From the NCBI GenBank assembly GCA_032871835.1, contig CM065296.1:19571501-19635500 (forward strand): a stretch of DNA of 64,000 nucleotides, read 5' to 3'. The notes under the pieces were generated by a model. That model was not told the origin of the DNA, did not search any database, and was given only the letters and a program-made list of their open reading frames with translations. The translations under genes were made by a program, and so were the position numbers. Shown in pieces: positions 1-10,870 of this stretch; position 1 is the first letter of the stretch, and every line of letters begins with the position of its first letter. This DNA comes from Dipteronia dyeriana (lineage: Eukaryota; Streptophyta; Magnoliopsida; Sapindales; Sapindaceae).

Positions 1-847
1 CTTTCTAGGAAGGCTTTTTTTTTCTAGAAAATCTCCTAAGCTAAATCATATGTACCGTAGTATGGATATAGTAATTTTGATTGGCATGTTAGATAGATTG
101 ACTTCGACGTTCCAAAATTCAGTTTCTAATAGAATTTTAACTTAGCTTATGGGGCCATCTTTTTCTTAAGGCCTCTCTCTAAGTATGTAGGTCTGTTAAC
201 AATTTAAAGAGGTGTAAGATGAAACTCGAAGTATCAAGTATGTAGAAATTGACTGAATGGCTTGCATCTCCAGTAGAAGGAGAATGGTTGAAGGACAGAG
301 TTAAATGGGCTCTATGGTGTTCTGCTTACAGAATATGGTAACACACTAAGTGGACTCTGCGGTGTTTTGCTATCAGAGGCGATGGAAGTATGATCTCTTA
401 GAGTGTGGCATATTGGGCTGCTTCCGGTAGAAATTGCAGCAAGGACAGTCATTTTCCATGCTTAAAGTCAAGTCAACTTTGTGGTGGGACATTCTGTAAT
501 ATGGTCTGAGGCATCTCATGCATGAGGCTACTGTAAATCTTGATTTCATGGCCTCAACTTTAACATATGCTGAGATTTAGCTTGTTGATTTCGAGTATCA
601 AACAAAGGAAGGACCGAAGGAGTTCACAGATCTCTTCCTATATTAATGTGTGGTTGGATTCAGTATTTTGGCATTACTTTAGCTGTATTGCCCAACATGT
701 CATTATTGTACTTTACTTTTTAGGTAGTGTGGCTGGGCCATATGTTTTAGATTTTAAAATCAGGTATTCCCAAAATTTCATGTTTCAGACTCTGCACAAT
801 TTATTTAGCTGGTTGAACACCTTACCTACTTTCTGTTTATATTTCAG
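1..847. other. No exon recognised; probably intron or upstream part of EMC10
   Basis: No reading frame here shows recognisable protein similarity or codon structure. Because the next exon begins at 848 after a good acceptor (tttcag), this stretch is most simply an EMC10 intron, with earlier exons either before the window or too short for me to identify. The 105-codon open frame at 567-884 runs across the acceptor in a different reading frame from the gene and is not a gene. Confidence 0.4.
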
Positions 848-3684
848 CCTTCAAAGTGGTCTTTCAACTCACACACGGTTTTGAAGAACAGTGAACAGGC
901 ACCAAGGTACTACTTGTTGCATGCTTGCATTTCAAATTTTAAGCTAGTTTATGGTATGCCGTGATTTAATCCATTCCTAAAAGAACGTAAAAGAAGTTGT
1001 TACTCCAACATCAATTGAATTGACCTCTCAGGAACATTTTGATTGACATCCTTGAGATGAAATTTTTTACATGCATACATGTCTACAGGGGCGAAGCCAG
1101 GATTTTGGTTTTGGGGGGCCAAGATAGAAACTAATATTAAAGGCCACGAAAGAAAAATATATCAATATACCAAAATGTAAAAGTTTAGTCTTTAAGGTAA
1201 TGATACAAAATAATAATAATAATAATCACGCAAACTTTGAGAATCAAAATGGAACTTGACTCTATTTTGTTTCTCAAAAATCATCTATAATTAAATTTAT
1301 TTAAATTTCTTTACGATTTTTATTTAAGTATACATAATCAAAGAATTTGTGATAAAATGATCTTTTATCTTGTTGTATAGATGTACTATCTCTTTCAATA
1401 GTTCCTTAATCAAAGAATTTGTACAAAAATGTCATTGTATCATTATATATTTAAAAAACGATTATTTATTTATTTATACACTTATAATTTAACTTTATAA
1501 TATTCATGTTAAACCAAATTAACTTATAAATATTTGTGAACAAATTTAAAAAACGAGTAAAATAAAGTTATCAAAACTATATTAACAACCTAACAAAATA
1601 ATAGATATATAATAACACAAGCTTGAAAAATAAAGTTAAAATATTTATTAAGTTATAATCGCAAACCTAAAATCTTAGAAGTTCATAAAAATAATCTAAA
1701 CAGTCAAATCGAAAAACTGCTTGTAAACAAACTATGTTAACTACTATATAGTTCATGTATAGTTGCAAGGTAATTACAAGATGAGATTAATTCCTTTTAG
1801 TTTTAATTTCTTTTAAATTTTTTAAATTCTAATTCTTATAGACCTTTGGATTGAAATCCAATAATTAAAAATTAGTCTTGTAACTATATAGGATAGTAAA
1901 TGTGTAACCCAAATATAAGAGATTAAATTAGGAAATAATTTATGAAATCATAAAAAATTTAAATACTTAAAGGGATTGATTTTGTCTCAGCAAAATAAAT
2001 AACTAATTATAGACAAAATTAATTTATCAATAAAATTGGTGGGCCAAGTTAAAATTACCATTTACATATCATAATATAAATATAAGTAATTTTTTTTTAA
2101 TTTTTGATTGGCTCCTCCCCACCCCCTGCATGTTTAGTCAAGTATGAACATACACGTCATGATTTTGTTAAAATCAGTTCCATCTTGATGACTTTTGTTA
2201 AAGTCTTGACAGTCTTGATCAACTTTTCAAGTTTGTCAAGACTCTTAACTAATTGCTGCATTGCAGGATGAATGGTGGTATTTCATATTTGTTTCATCAT
2301 TAAGCTAAAATGACATATTATTTAAATGCTATACTTCATTTGTACAGAGCTCCAATATTTGCCGAAGATACACTTGGTGGAGAGATTGGTGAGGGTGAAG
2401 TTGTACAACCACCAGAAAGATCCTTCTGGGCTAAATATGTGAGTATTCAAACACTTGTTTTTTTTTTTTTCAAACATCCACTGAGTTAGGGCTGTACAAT
2501 GGAGAAAACAAACTGTTTAATTCGTATTTTTTGTGCAAATTGTTCTAGTTGACATGATAATCAATAATATCGTCTCCGGCTTTATTTTCATATTCATAAT
2601 AGTCCACATGGCATGAATCAAATTGAAGATACTCATATACCAATAAAAAAATATTAATAATATTGTCTTGTTCAAAAATGATATGCAGAAGAGTGAATAG
2701 GGAGAGAGAGAGAGAGTGAGTGATTATTTTTAGGGGCAAGCTAAATTTAAGAACTTAAATTTATGACTTAATTTTTTGGTTTCAACATCTCAACCATCCA
2801 TGTGCGCTTAATCCAAAGAGAGAGAGAGAGAGTTATTATTTTTAGGGTCAAGCTAAATTTAAGAACTTAAATTTATGACTTAATTTTTTGATTTCAACAT
2901 CTCAACCATCCGTGTGCGCTTAATCTAGAGAGAGAGAGAGAGAGTTATTATTTTTAGGGTCAAGCTAAATTTAAGAACTTAAATTTATGACTTAATTTTT
3001 TGATTTCAACATCTCAACAACCACTCATGTGCGTTTAATCCAATTGTTGAGGTTTGAATACATTTACAACTCTTTAGATTAAAGGCACACGAGTGATTGA
3101 GATTTTGAAGTCAAAAAATCCAATCATAAATTTAATTTGGTTTAGACTAACCCTTTTTTTTTTTATTATTATAAAATGTGAAATTTTAAATGTAATGTTT
3201 TGGGTTGTGGCTTTTTCATTGTTATACAAATCTTTCTCTTATATATTTTCGATGTGAGATTTTATTTTCAACTTCTCTAGCTCATATGGGTTATCTCTAA
3301 CATTTTTTACAAAAGATAGTGAATAATTGGTAGTATCCTTTTTCATTTTGAATAATGACCCAGAACAAACTGGGTAGGTTTATTTCAGTGTTTCATGTTT
3401 CCTCATTTATCACATTGTTTTGAATCGGTTTCTTGTGAATGACCAAATTGAACCAAACCACGAAGGCCCTTGTCGAAAAATACATGTGATGCTTTGAATT
3501 CTGATTTTCATTCTCTCTTTTTCAGTGGATGTACCTGATTCCTCTCGGGCTCATAATCATGAATGCTGTAACACAAGCAATGAATATGCCAGAGGAACAG
3601 GCTGCCGGTCAGCAAGGAGGTCAAGTGCATCAGTCAGCAGCAGCACTCCCTCGTGGGCCGAATACAGCTGTGCGAAGAAGGTGA
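848..3684 (+). CDS. EMC10: EMC10 (ER membrane protein complex subunit 10), last three exons, partial
   Basis: Three exons join in frame: 848-906 (59 nt, acceptor cag, donor GT at 907), 2348-2438 (91 nt, donor gtgagt) and 3526-3684 (159 nt, ending in TGA). Together they give the last 102 residues. The diagnostic part is a conserved SFWAKYWMYLIPLGLI stretch, the C-terminal transmembrane segment that EMC10 proteins share from animals (SFFAKYWMYIIP in human) to plants, followed by a short polar tail rich in Gln and Gly. EMC10 is a subunit of the ER membrane complex that inserts tail-anchored and multispanning proteins; its N-terminal lumenal beta-sandwich would be encoded upstream of the window. 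Splice phases are consistent (2, then 0) and no stop or frameshift is seen, so the gene looks intact. Both introns contain transposable elements. The family assignment is from recalled similarity; the exon structure is read directly. Confidence 0.8.
1078..1085. repeat. Target site duplication, left, of hAT MITE
   Basis: catgtcta, matched by catgttta at 2129-2136 with one mismatch. Eight base pairs is the hAT superfamily duplication length. Confidence 0.7.
1086..2128. mobile_element. Non-autonomous hAT-type MITE in an EMC10 intron
   Basis: The element begins CAGGGGCGAAGCCAGG and ends in the inverted counterpart (its reverse complement starts CAGGGGGTGGGGAGGAGCCA). It is 1,043 bp, AT-rich inside, without coding capacity, and is flanked by an 8 bp near-perfect duplication (catgtcta / catgttta). 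CAGGG termini plus 8 bp duplications are hallmarks of hAT transposons, and the CAGGGGCG-GAGCCAG end is a common plant type. It lies entirely within the EMC10 intron 907-2347, so it is spliced out. The one-base mismatch in the duplication suggests it is not very recent. Confidence 0.75.
2129..2136. repeat. Target site duplication, right, of hAT MITE
   Basis: catgttta; partner of 1078-1085. Confidence 0.7.
2695..3155. mobile_element. MITE with a triplicated left arm, in the last EMC10 intron
   Basis: A ~112 bp unit made of a (GA)n run plus an arm starting caagctaaatttaagaac is present three times in tandem (the same motif starts at 2737, 2849 and 2961, exactly 112 bp apart). The inverted counterpart of the arm occurs once, at about 3076-3153, ending in gtttagactaaccc. 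The single right arm and the inverted relationship identify a foldback or MITE-type element whose left terminal repeat was amplified by replication slippage or unequal exchange at the GA run. No coding capacity. I cannot assign a superfamily; no clear target duplication is visible. Confidence 0.6.
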
Positions 3685-4015
3685 TAGATTCGCTTATGTT
3701 CTTTCTTTCACTAATGTCAACCCTTGCAAGACCAAGGGGGTTTATGGTCTGGCAAAATAGTCGGGGTTCTTCGATCATGTGTTGTATATCTCCCCTAACA
3801 ATTGATTACTTATTCCAAACAGAAGGCATGCCTTGAAGGTGTCGTGTTAAAAAGTCTCTAGGCCAGAATTTTGGGATAATCTTGATTTCAGATTGGACTT
3901 TACTATGATGTAGGTTTACGATTAAGCATTCAAGCTGGATTCCTTTAATCTGATGATCATAGAATTGTTATTCCTGTTCTAGATTCTAATGATGATGATT
4001 ATTATTCCATAAAAT
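3685..4015 (+). other. EMC10 3' UTR and downstream flank
   Basis: This stretch follows the EMC10 stop codon, has no conserved frame and is T-rich. An A/T-rich stretch at about 4005-4015 could hold the polyadenylation region, but no perfect AATAAA is obvious. The open frames at 3525-3836 (plus) and 3557-3778 (minus) overlap the real exon in other frames and are shadows. Confidence 0.4.
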
Positions 4016-4357
4016 TTAGGGTACTGTTTGGTGTGCATGATGGAATTCTGTGATTGTTTGGTATTGAGAATTTGAGATTGATGAAATTAGTATTGTTTTT
4101 TGTTTGATAAACCATAAGATTGGTTAAATATAGTTTTATCTTCTTTTGCATCAAATAAAAATGCCTATACTTATTGTTAATAGTAATAGACTTATTTTAT
4201 ATCATTTATTACATATAATTAATATTTATTTCATTTTTAATTAGATAAAATAATTCTTAGTTAATTTTGATAAAATAAAGTAGTTTTAAGTTGAGTTGAT
4301 TATCTACCCCTCCGTCTTGACTATGAAGTTCAAGTATCACCTTGATTATAAAATAGT

Positions 4358-5101
4358 GCAAATAATACTGTACCTTACAACATTCGCCACCTTGATCATT
4401 AGGGTTTGATTGTTAAGTATTATAATTGATGGTTAAAAAATGGTAAAGGATGGAAATATCCATAATAATTTAATATAAAAAATAAGAAATATAGGTGAAA
4501 AGAAATAAAATATCTAAACAAGAAATAAAATATCTAAATCTCCACCGTCAATTTGAGATCTATAAAAGAAGAAATAAGTTAAAAAATGGTAAAGGATGAA
4601 ATACCCATACTAATCTAATAAAAAAAAAGTAAGAAATATAGGCAAAAAGAAATAAAATATCAAAATATTCACCATCAATATGAGAACATCTATATATAAA
4701 AAAAAAAGAAATTAAAAAAGGGTAAAAAAAGAAAAATGATAATATATATATTTATATATTAAAAATAGATAGATCGATCTCCACATCTTCCTTAGAGATG
4801 GACAATTGAGATTAAATTAAAAATATATTAAAAATAATAATCAAACGGACGATTGGATCTCTACCTCAACCTAGGATTTTTTTTTTGATGATTTATTCAT
4901 CCTTTTATAATTTAATCTCTACCGTTCATCTCATGGATTGTAGAGATCAATCTATCTATATTTTCTTTTAACAAATTATTGATTTTTATTTATTTTATAT
5001 TTAATCTCAATTTATCGTCCATCTTAGAGGCGGGACAGTAAAGATCTTTTTAAAATATTTTGACAAAGTTATCTATTTTGAAAAGGTACGATGTTGTTTG
5101 C
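4358..5101. mobile_element. AT-rich MITE-like element with inverted ends and internal tandem repeats
   Basis: The ends are imperfect inverted repeats: gcaaataatactgtacctt at 4358, and at the right a segment ending 5101 whose reverse complement reads gcaaacaacatcgtacctt. Inside, a second inverted pair (about 4790-4820 with 5005-5035, around gatgga and ttgagatta) supports a foldback structure. The left half carries a degenerate tandem repeat: a motif starting taaaaaatggtaaaggatg at 4434 and 4580 (146 bp apart), with a weaker third copy near 4713. No coding capacity; target duplication not resolved. Confidence 0.5.
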
Positions 5102-6030
5102 TCTTATAAAAAGAAACAATTGTATTGAGATCTTTCCTTCAACGAGGAACTAACAATCTCCTTTACATTTTTAGTGTAAGATTTAGGTATTGACTTAGGT
5201 AGATCTAGATATACCTTTATGACGAACGAGGGATAGAGGGAAAAGTTGTATCTTCTGTTGCTCCAGAAAGGGTTGCACAAACAAGGAATTAGCTTGAGAA
5301 ATGTAAAAGTTATCTTATCACATTTTTAAGATTGAAATTGTTATAGCTTTCAAAATTATACCTTTAAATACGTGACTGAATACTTAATTACATTATCTTT
5401 TCCATTATTATGAATATTTTTCCATTACTATGAATATGATTTACAGAAAAATGGGGTCAATTTCACAAAAGTCTCTTTTTCTTTTTCGTGATTTGTCACC
5501 CTTTTAAATGTATTTTCCCATATCCATCATTGTAGTTTAGGTTTTTTTTTTTTTTTTTCAAAATTCACTGCTTTAGACCTTTGTTTGTCAAACATTAGTA
5601 AAAAATTGATGGATGGAGGTTAGTCTTAATGCATTAGATCCAAAAAAAATGACATGTAAAACAAAACACTAGAAACTATAAGAATGTGACATGTAAAAAA
5701 ATTGTACACATGTCCAAAGAAAAAAGAAAACTTATTAATAAAATAATAATAATAATAAAAATTCTGTAAAAACTAAAATAATAACAAGGTATTTATAATA
5801 TATATATACATTAAAGAGAATTTTTTTTTTTTTTTAAATATCGAAAGCCATTGTTAAAAGTAACGTTTATCGCGAAGGTAATATGGTTACCGACGCTCTT
5901 GCAACTTTTGTTGCCTCTCTTTTCACGACTTTCGGTGGTCAATGGATTCTTAGTTTTGTAATTTTGTTGAATGCTTTTCTTTAGATATTTCCGCATTGGG
6001 TTCGAAAATGTTCTAGAACTTTTTATTCCC
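5102..6030. other. AT-rich intergenic DNA, nothing recognised
   Basis: Low-complexity A/T-rich sequence with several poly-A and poly-T runs and (taa)n near 5742-5760. The short minus-strand frame 5811-5996 shows no family similarity and sits in low-complexity sequence. Confidence 0.5.
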
Positions 6031-6034
6031 TCGT

Positions 6035-6877
6035 ATCATGTTTGGATGGATGGATGAAATGAAATAAAATGAAATTACATTCTTAATGTTTGGTTTGATA
6101 AGATTAAATGGAATGAGGATTTATTAAAATGTTGATTCCACTATTTTGGTGAATTGGGTTTTCCATCTAAAAACCAATATAATACGCATTCCAATTTCAA
6201 ACTAAAATTGGTATTCTATAAATACTTTTCTATGCTCCGTCTCTATTCTAAAAATACAATCATTTCTAAAAAGAAAAAGAATATATTGTTATATATATAT
6301 AAAAGTATGTACATATACTATAGATATAATATATTATTACCTGTATTATATAATATATAATTATATTATATAAATTATACTTTTGTATTTTATTATTATT
6401 ATCCAAAACATATATTATATTTTATTATATATATAATACAATATATTATAATATATAATAATATATAAAATTTTTATTACATAATATATAATAATACTAA
6501 TATTAATAATTTTAATATTACAAATTATATTATATAAATATATATAATAATATATATATATAAATAATATTATTTAGATTATATTAATTATTATGTCATA
6601 TATGTATATATATATATATAATATTATGTATACTCTCATATTTTATTTTTATTATCAATAATATATCATGTTATTATAAATGTTTTGTAATTAGAGGTAT
6701 TTTAGTTAAAATACAGTTAATTCCATTCCATTCTGTTATTAACCAAACAAAATAATATTGATTCTAAAGTCCCAACCAAACGAAGAAATCAACTTTTCAT
6801 TCATTTCCATTCTAATTTCCATTCTTATTAGCATTTCAATTATCATTCCACCATGGTAACCAAACACCACCTTACTG
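6035..6877. mobile_element. MITE-like element with an AT microsatellite core
   Basis: The left end (gtttggatggatgg) and right end (ccatggtaaccaaacaccacc) are imperfect inverted repeats of the 'tttggt' type common in plant hAT and Harbinger MITEs, with inner inverted homology between gaaatgaaataaaatgaaat and the fragmented attccatt stretches near 6800. The core, about 6280-6660, is almost pure A/T with (TA)n and (ATT)n runs. No gene. Boundaries and superfamily are uncertain. Confidence 0.4.
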
Positions 6878-6984
6878 TTTCTTTAGATATGTACCAACTT
6901 AATAATTTAAATTTTAATAATACCTAGTGTTGCTTTGACATAAAAACCCTTAAAACACGATCATAAAAATAAGTCTCACATTTT

Positions 6985-7125
6985 TTTGGGGACATATTTT
7001 GGTGTTTTTGAGACTTAGTTTAGTGTTTCTGAGATTTATTTTAGTATTTTTGAGACTTATTATGTATTTTCGAGATTTATTTTGTAGTTTTCGAGATTTA
7101 TTGGGTATTTTTGAAATTTTTGAGA
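6985..7125 (+). repeat. Minisatellite, unit about 25 bp
   Basis: A degenerate unit of the form gtttttgagacttattttagt is repeated five or six times. It makes an open frame with a spurious VFLRL-type repeat, which is why a 109-codon frame exists at 6999-7328; I do not regard that as a protein. The gagactt core recurs in the array at 11,270-11,640. Confidence 0.6.
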
Positions 7126-7174
7126 GTCATAAGGTAAAAATGAAAATTTTCAATTTTGTTTTGTTCATCTTCTT

Positions 7175-7315
7175 CATCGAAAACCTCCATTGGAGATCGA
7201 ATCGACCTCCAGGAGGTTTTTCCGACCTCCAATGGAGGTCTTTCGACTTCCATTGGAGGTCCTTTCCATCTCCATTGATGGAGGTTAATAGAGGTCCTCC
7301 ATTAACCTACATCAA
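7175..7315. repeat. Palindromic minisatellite around cctccattggaggt
   Basis: Short motifs cctccattggag, cctccaggagg, cctccaatggagg and ccattggaggtcc alternate in both orientations, so nearly every unit is itself a small inverted repeat. It immediately follows the gagactt minisatellite. No coding meaning is apparent. Confidence 0.6.
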
Positions 7316-7329
7316 TGAAAGTTTTTAAA

Positions 7330-7743
7330 AGAAAGAAAAAAACCTAAAAGTGGCAAAAACATCATACAAGGAGGAGATTATGGTATTTTTATCCATTTGT
7401 GTTATTTAAACTTAATTTATTAAACTAGTGTTACTCTTAAAAGTCAACAAAAAGAGTGTTATTTTCCATATTTCCACTATTTTATATCAGCTAAGTAACA
7501 TTATTGGACCTACACGTATCGTACCAAATGATGAGAAATACGTAAAAATCTATACAAAATTTCTTGCATCTATATTGAATAATAAATATCCAATATTATT
7601 TTGATGAAGAGAAATGATAGAAAACTTACACAGAATGTCCAAAAAAAAAAAAAATCTATAAAACCGCCACCAATGTGGTTTTGTGGTAAAGACGCTTATT
7701 CAGTCTAACAATGTCATATGATTAAGTAGTCAACATCACATGT
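7330..7743. other. Intergenic, nothing recognised
   Basis: A/T-rich sequence without a conserved frame or clear inverted or direct repeats. Confidence 0.5.
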
Positions 7744-7772
7744 GGTGTGTGTGTGTGTATATATATATATAT
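7744..7772. repeat. (GT)n(AT)n microsatellite
   Basis: A run of alternating GT passing into alternating AT. Confidence 0.9.
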
Positions 7773-7780
7773 TATTAAGT

Positions 7781-7911
7781 TCTGGATCCCATATAAAAAA
7801 TTTGTACGGTTTCATTGATTACAACCGGTTGGAATTAGTGAAAAAAAATTACACCAATTCCAATCGGTTAGAATCAGTGAAATCGTAGAAAAAATTCGTA
7901 TGGGATCTTGC
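7781..7911. mobile_element. Small foldback element (hairpin MITE)
   Basis: Two ~56 bp arms, 7784-7840 and 7852-7906, are near-perfect reverse complements separated by ~11 bp of A-rich loop. The left arm begins ggatcccata and ends ttggaattagtg; the right arm begins caccaattccaat and ends gtatgggatc. A transcript through it would fold into one long hairpin. No coding capacity; the flanking target duplication is not clear. Confidence 0.65.
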
Positions 7912-7933
7912 ACGAGAAAGTTAATATATATAT

Positions 7934-9529
7934 TGTTAGGGGAACTTTTAGTCATTCTGACACGTCAGCATAATTAGAGGGAAATAAAAAACATATCAAT
8001 CCACATCATCCAAAAGTCAAAGTTGAGAAATATCATTAGACGGTAAAAAAAAAACACGTGGAAGCACCACGTACAGAAACAACTGCATATGTCATATCCG
8101 CTTGCATGTATAGACAGGCTCTAGTTGCTGAAGCAATTTAGCTATTCGGAGGTAATCAACTCGCCGTAGCAATTTAGCTCGCAAGAGTTATTCAGTTCAC
8201 AATAGAAATTTAGCTCGCCGGAGGTACTCAGCTTGTCGTAGCAACTTAGCTCGCTAAGCGCTCTTCAGCTAGGCACCTCGACCAACTATTTTGTAAGGTA
8301 ACTCAGCAAGCTATTCAGCTCGCTGTAGCAATTAAGCTCGCATGAGGTACTAAGTTCACAATAGCAACTCAGCTCATTGAGAGCTCTTCAACTAGGCACC
8401 TCTATCAGCTATTAAGCTAGGTACCTCGACCAACTCTTCAACTATTCATGTCGATCATCTCTTTAGGTCTTCAGGTCTTCAACTCAATAAGATTTTGACT
8501 CCAAGCACAAGTCCAACCTTGATACGCCGTATCATTATAAGATTGTAATAGATATGTAATCCTGCATTTTTCTCACCAAATCAATTCTCAACAAGGAAAC
8601 ACAATCATAATCTTTATGGGACTCATATACAGGAAATAATATTCAGAATCACAAAGATTGACTCTAACAAGGAAAAAGAACTCCCAAACATAGGCGAATC
8701 ACTATGATACGATCCTCACAGGACCTACAAGATACAATCTCCTTAAGCATTTGCTTGAGGCATGCAACTATTCACCGCGCCGGAGGTATTCAGCTTGCTA
8801 GAAGTACTTAGCTCATCGAGAGCTCTTTAGTTAGGCACCTCGGTCAACTATTCAACTAGGCACTTCTGACAGCTATCAGCTAGGCACCCCGAACAACTAT
8901 TTAGCATGGCACATCAGCCAACTGTTCAGTAAGGCACTTATGCCAGCTATTCAGCTAGGCACCTCGACCAGCTTTTCAGCTATTCACGTCAACCAGCTCT
9001 TCAGGTCTACAACTCTTTAACTTAATAAGACTTGGATTTCAAGCACAAGTCCAACATTGATACGCCGTATCATTCTAAGAATGTAATAGATACAGATTCC
9101 CGTATTTATCTCACAAAATCAAGTCTCAACAAGGAAACACAATCATAATCTCTCCAAGACTCCTATACAGAAAATAATCCCAAGAATCACAAAGAACAAC
9201 TCCAACAAGGAAAGAGATCTCTCAAACATAGGAAAATCACCAAAATACGATTCTCCCAGGAACTTGCAAAATTATGATCTTCTCAAGCATTTGCTTGCAC
9301 ACCAAATATTAGGGAAAAACATTAGTTTCCATTTAAATACATGTATTGAGTGAAGGTGATAGGTAGAGAGTAATATAGCATTAGAGAAAGACATTAAGCT
9401 TGTAATTGTAGTCGTCTTTTACATAGTGGAATCATTTTTCCTGTTATTACAACGAATGTGGTTTTTTCTCTCCCTTAGGGTTTTCAATGTAAAAACTCTG
9501 GAGTTATTTATTGTTCTTCTTTATTTTAT
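7934..9529 (+). mobile_element. LTR-like block with an internal tandem duplication, disrupted
   Basis: It begins TGTTAGGGGAAC, as an LTR would. The right part (9400-9520) reads like an R-U5 segment, with a block of ttttctctccc, gggttttcaatgtaaaaactctgg and a T-rich end, a pattern common in plant copia LTRs. No internal coding region, PBS or PPT is attached, so it is a solo or broken LTR at best. The MITE at 9530-9710 interrupts or follows its right end, so the terminal CA is not identified. Confidence 0.4.
8216..9300 (+). repeat. Two tandem copies of a ~540-560 bp unit, with ~25 bp sub-repeats
   Basis: The motif gatacgccgtatcatt occurs at 8521 and 9059 (538 bp apart) in the same context (tccaagcacaagtccaac before, caacaaggaaacacaatcat after). 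Each copy starts with gccggaggta(c/t)tcagcttg (8216 and 8778, 562 bp apart) and ends with aagcatttgcttg. The first part of each unit is itself a degenerate short repeat of the type agctcgccgtagcaatt or aactattcagctaggcacct. Confidence 0.7.
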
Positions 9530-9710
9530 CAATAATGCTGCTTTGCCCATATTTGGTGCCCAAAGCTGATGCCTAAATGAAATGGCAACATCATAATCCA
9601 TTCATTTAAATGGTATTAGAGTTGCAAGATTTAAACTAATGGATTAAAGTATTGTCACATCATTTAGACACTAAATTTGGGTACCAAATTTTGGTAAAGT
9701 AGCATTGCTC
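9530..9710. mobile_element. MITE, probably Mutator-type, 181 bp
   Basis: The terminal inverted repeats are ~32 bp: the left reads aatgctgctttgcccatatt and the right, reverse-complemented, aatgctactttaccaaaatt. Flanks are ttattttat (9521-9529) and ttattttaa (9711-9719), an 8-9 bp duplication fitting Mutator-like elements (9 bp). No coding capacity. hAT (8 bp) is the alternative. Confidence 0.65.
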
Positions 9711-9884
9711 TTATTTTAATCATCATACATTGCATTCACATAGAAGAAAAGTGATTTGATTGCAAGCTTCTCAACCAATCTAAACATCAATTTGCCTACT
9801 AATCATTGTTGGCAGTTGATTCGCCTACGATCCAAAAATCATTATCAATATTGAAAATACAATTATGTTTAATTTGACTAAAGC

Positions 9885-10870
9885 TAACTTGGGGGGGTGG
9901 GGTGAATATGTTTTTACCCTTTTTTTGTTCCCTTGAAACAAACAAAAGTGTCCCTTTAGATAGCTTGTATCACAATGTATTAAGCATATATAAGCACACA
10001 TAGACCATTGTAAGACATATTCAATCAACCAAAGTCAATAAAGTCTATGATATGCATGTGAAGAGATTCTACTAAAACATAAATCATTAAGCACTTGTAC
10101 TCATCTATATATATATATATATGTATATATTTAGAACAAACAAGTGCTAATCAATGATTTATTATTTAAAAATATATCAATCTGTTTGGACAAATGAAGT
10201 ATTCTACTTTGATTAGGTAACTAAATGTAGCTCACATATATACAAAGATCTTGTTTTTACAAATATATCAAGCAATAAGGTTCCAAACAAGATATTAATG
10301 AAACACATATTCACAAATCAAAGAGATAGGGATAGAGATATTTGACACATGATTTTTACATGGTAAAACCTTCTAAGAGGAAATATCCACGGGTTGATAC
10401 TACAACCACTAGCATATTTCACTAGTTGGATAAAAGTATATCCTCAAAAGTGACCAATCCACATGATACACTTCCTATTGGATATCCCTCCTATCATACC
10501 TGTAGGCCATTTACTAATGAAAAGTTTGCCACCTTGCTTGACTTTCCGGATCACCCCGACCCTAGCCAAGCTCATTGCTTAGCTTTTTGGAACCTCTTGG
10601 CCCTAGCCAAGCCTCATTGCTCAACTTTTCGAACAGATCCTATCTAAGACTCCACCTCAAAAATTGAAGCTTCACATTACAATAAGAGACTCTTTCTTTT
10701 GCAAGTCAAATGATCTAAGTGTAATGCAAATGATGCAATCACACACAACATAGGATATGTGATCAAAATATCCTATGGAAACAAGAAATGAACAATTAAC
10801 ACACAAAGGAGTCCAAAAATTTAATGACACTTTTTGGTGGTGGGTTTTGAACACTGTCAATGTTTTAATA
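9885..10870 (-). mobile_element. Partial LTR of a Sirevirus-like copia family related to element A
   Basis: The G-run then ggtgaata near 9893-9908, and the block ttctaagaggaaatatccac followed by gggttgatactacaacc near 10,370, match the same blocks in the same order in the LTR of element A (16,864-17,130). The following repeat of tttccgga, gaccctagcc, aagc, ttgctca also matches 17,270-17,470. Identity is moderate, so this is a different, older copy. No internal region is attached. The right edge near 10,870 is where similarity stops being visible. Confidence 0.5.

Noticed and set aside
567..884. 105-codon open frame
   Set aside because: Overlaps the EMC10 acceptor and exon in another frame and has no protein signature.
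3525..3836. 103-codon open frame on the plus strand
   Set aside because: Starts one base before the real EMC10 exon in a wrong frame; the EMC10 frame itself ends at 3684.
6999..7328. 109-codon frame with repeated VFLRL text
   Set aside because: Direct product of a minisatellite; no conserved domain.
8216..9300. CRISPR-like regular repeats
   Set aside because: Short repeats are degenerate and unevenly spaced within a plant LTR-like block; no palindromic repeat with unique spacers.
10426..10647. 73-codon open frame in the A-like LTR fragment
   Set aside because: The same region in the related LTR at 17,200-17,480 is not open in the corresponding frame; it is a non-coding repeat.
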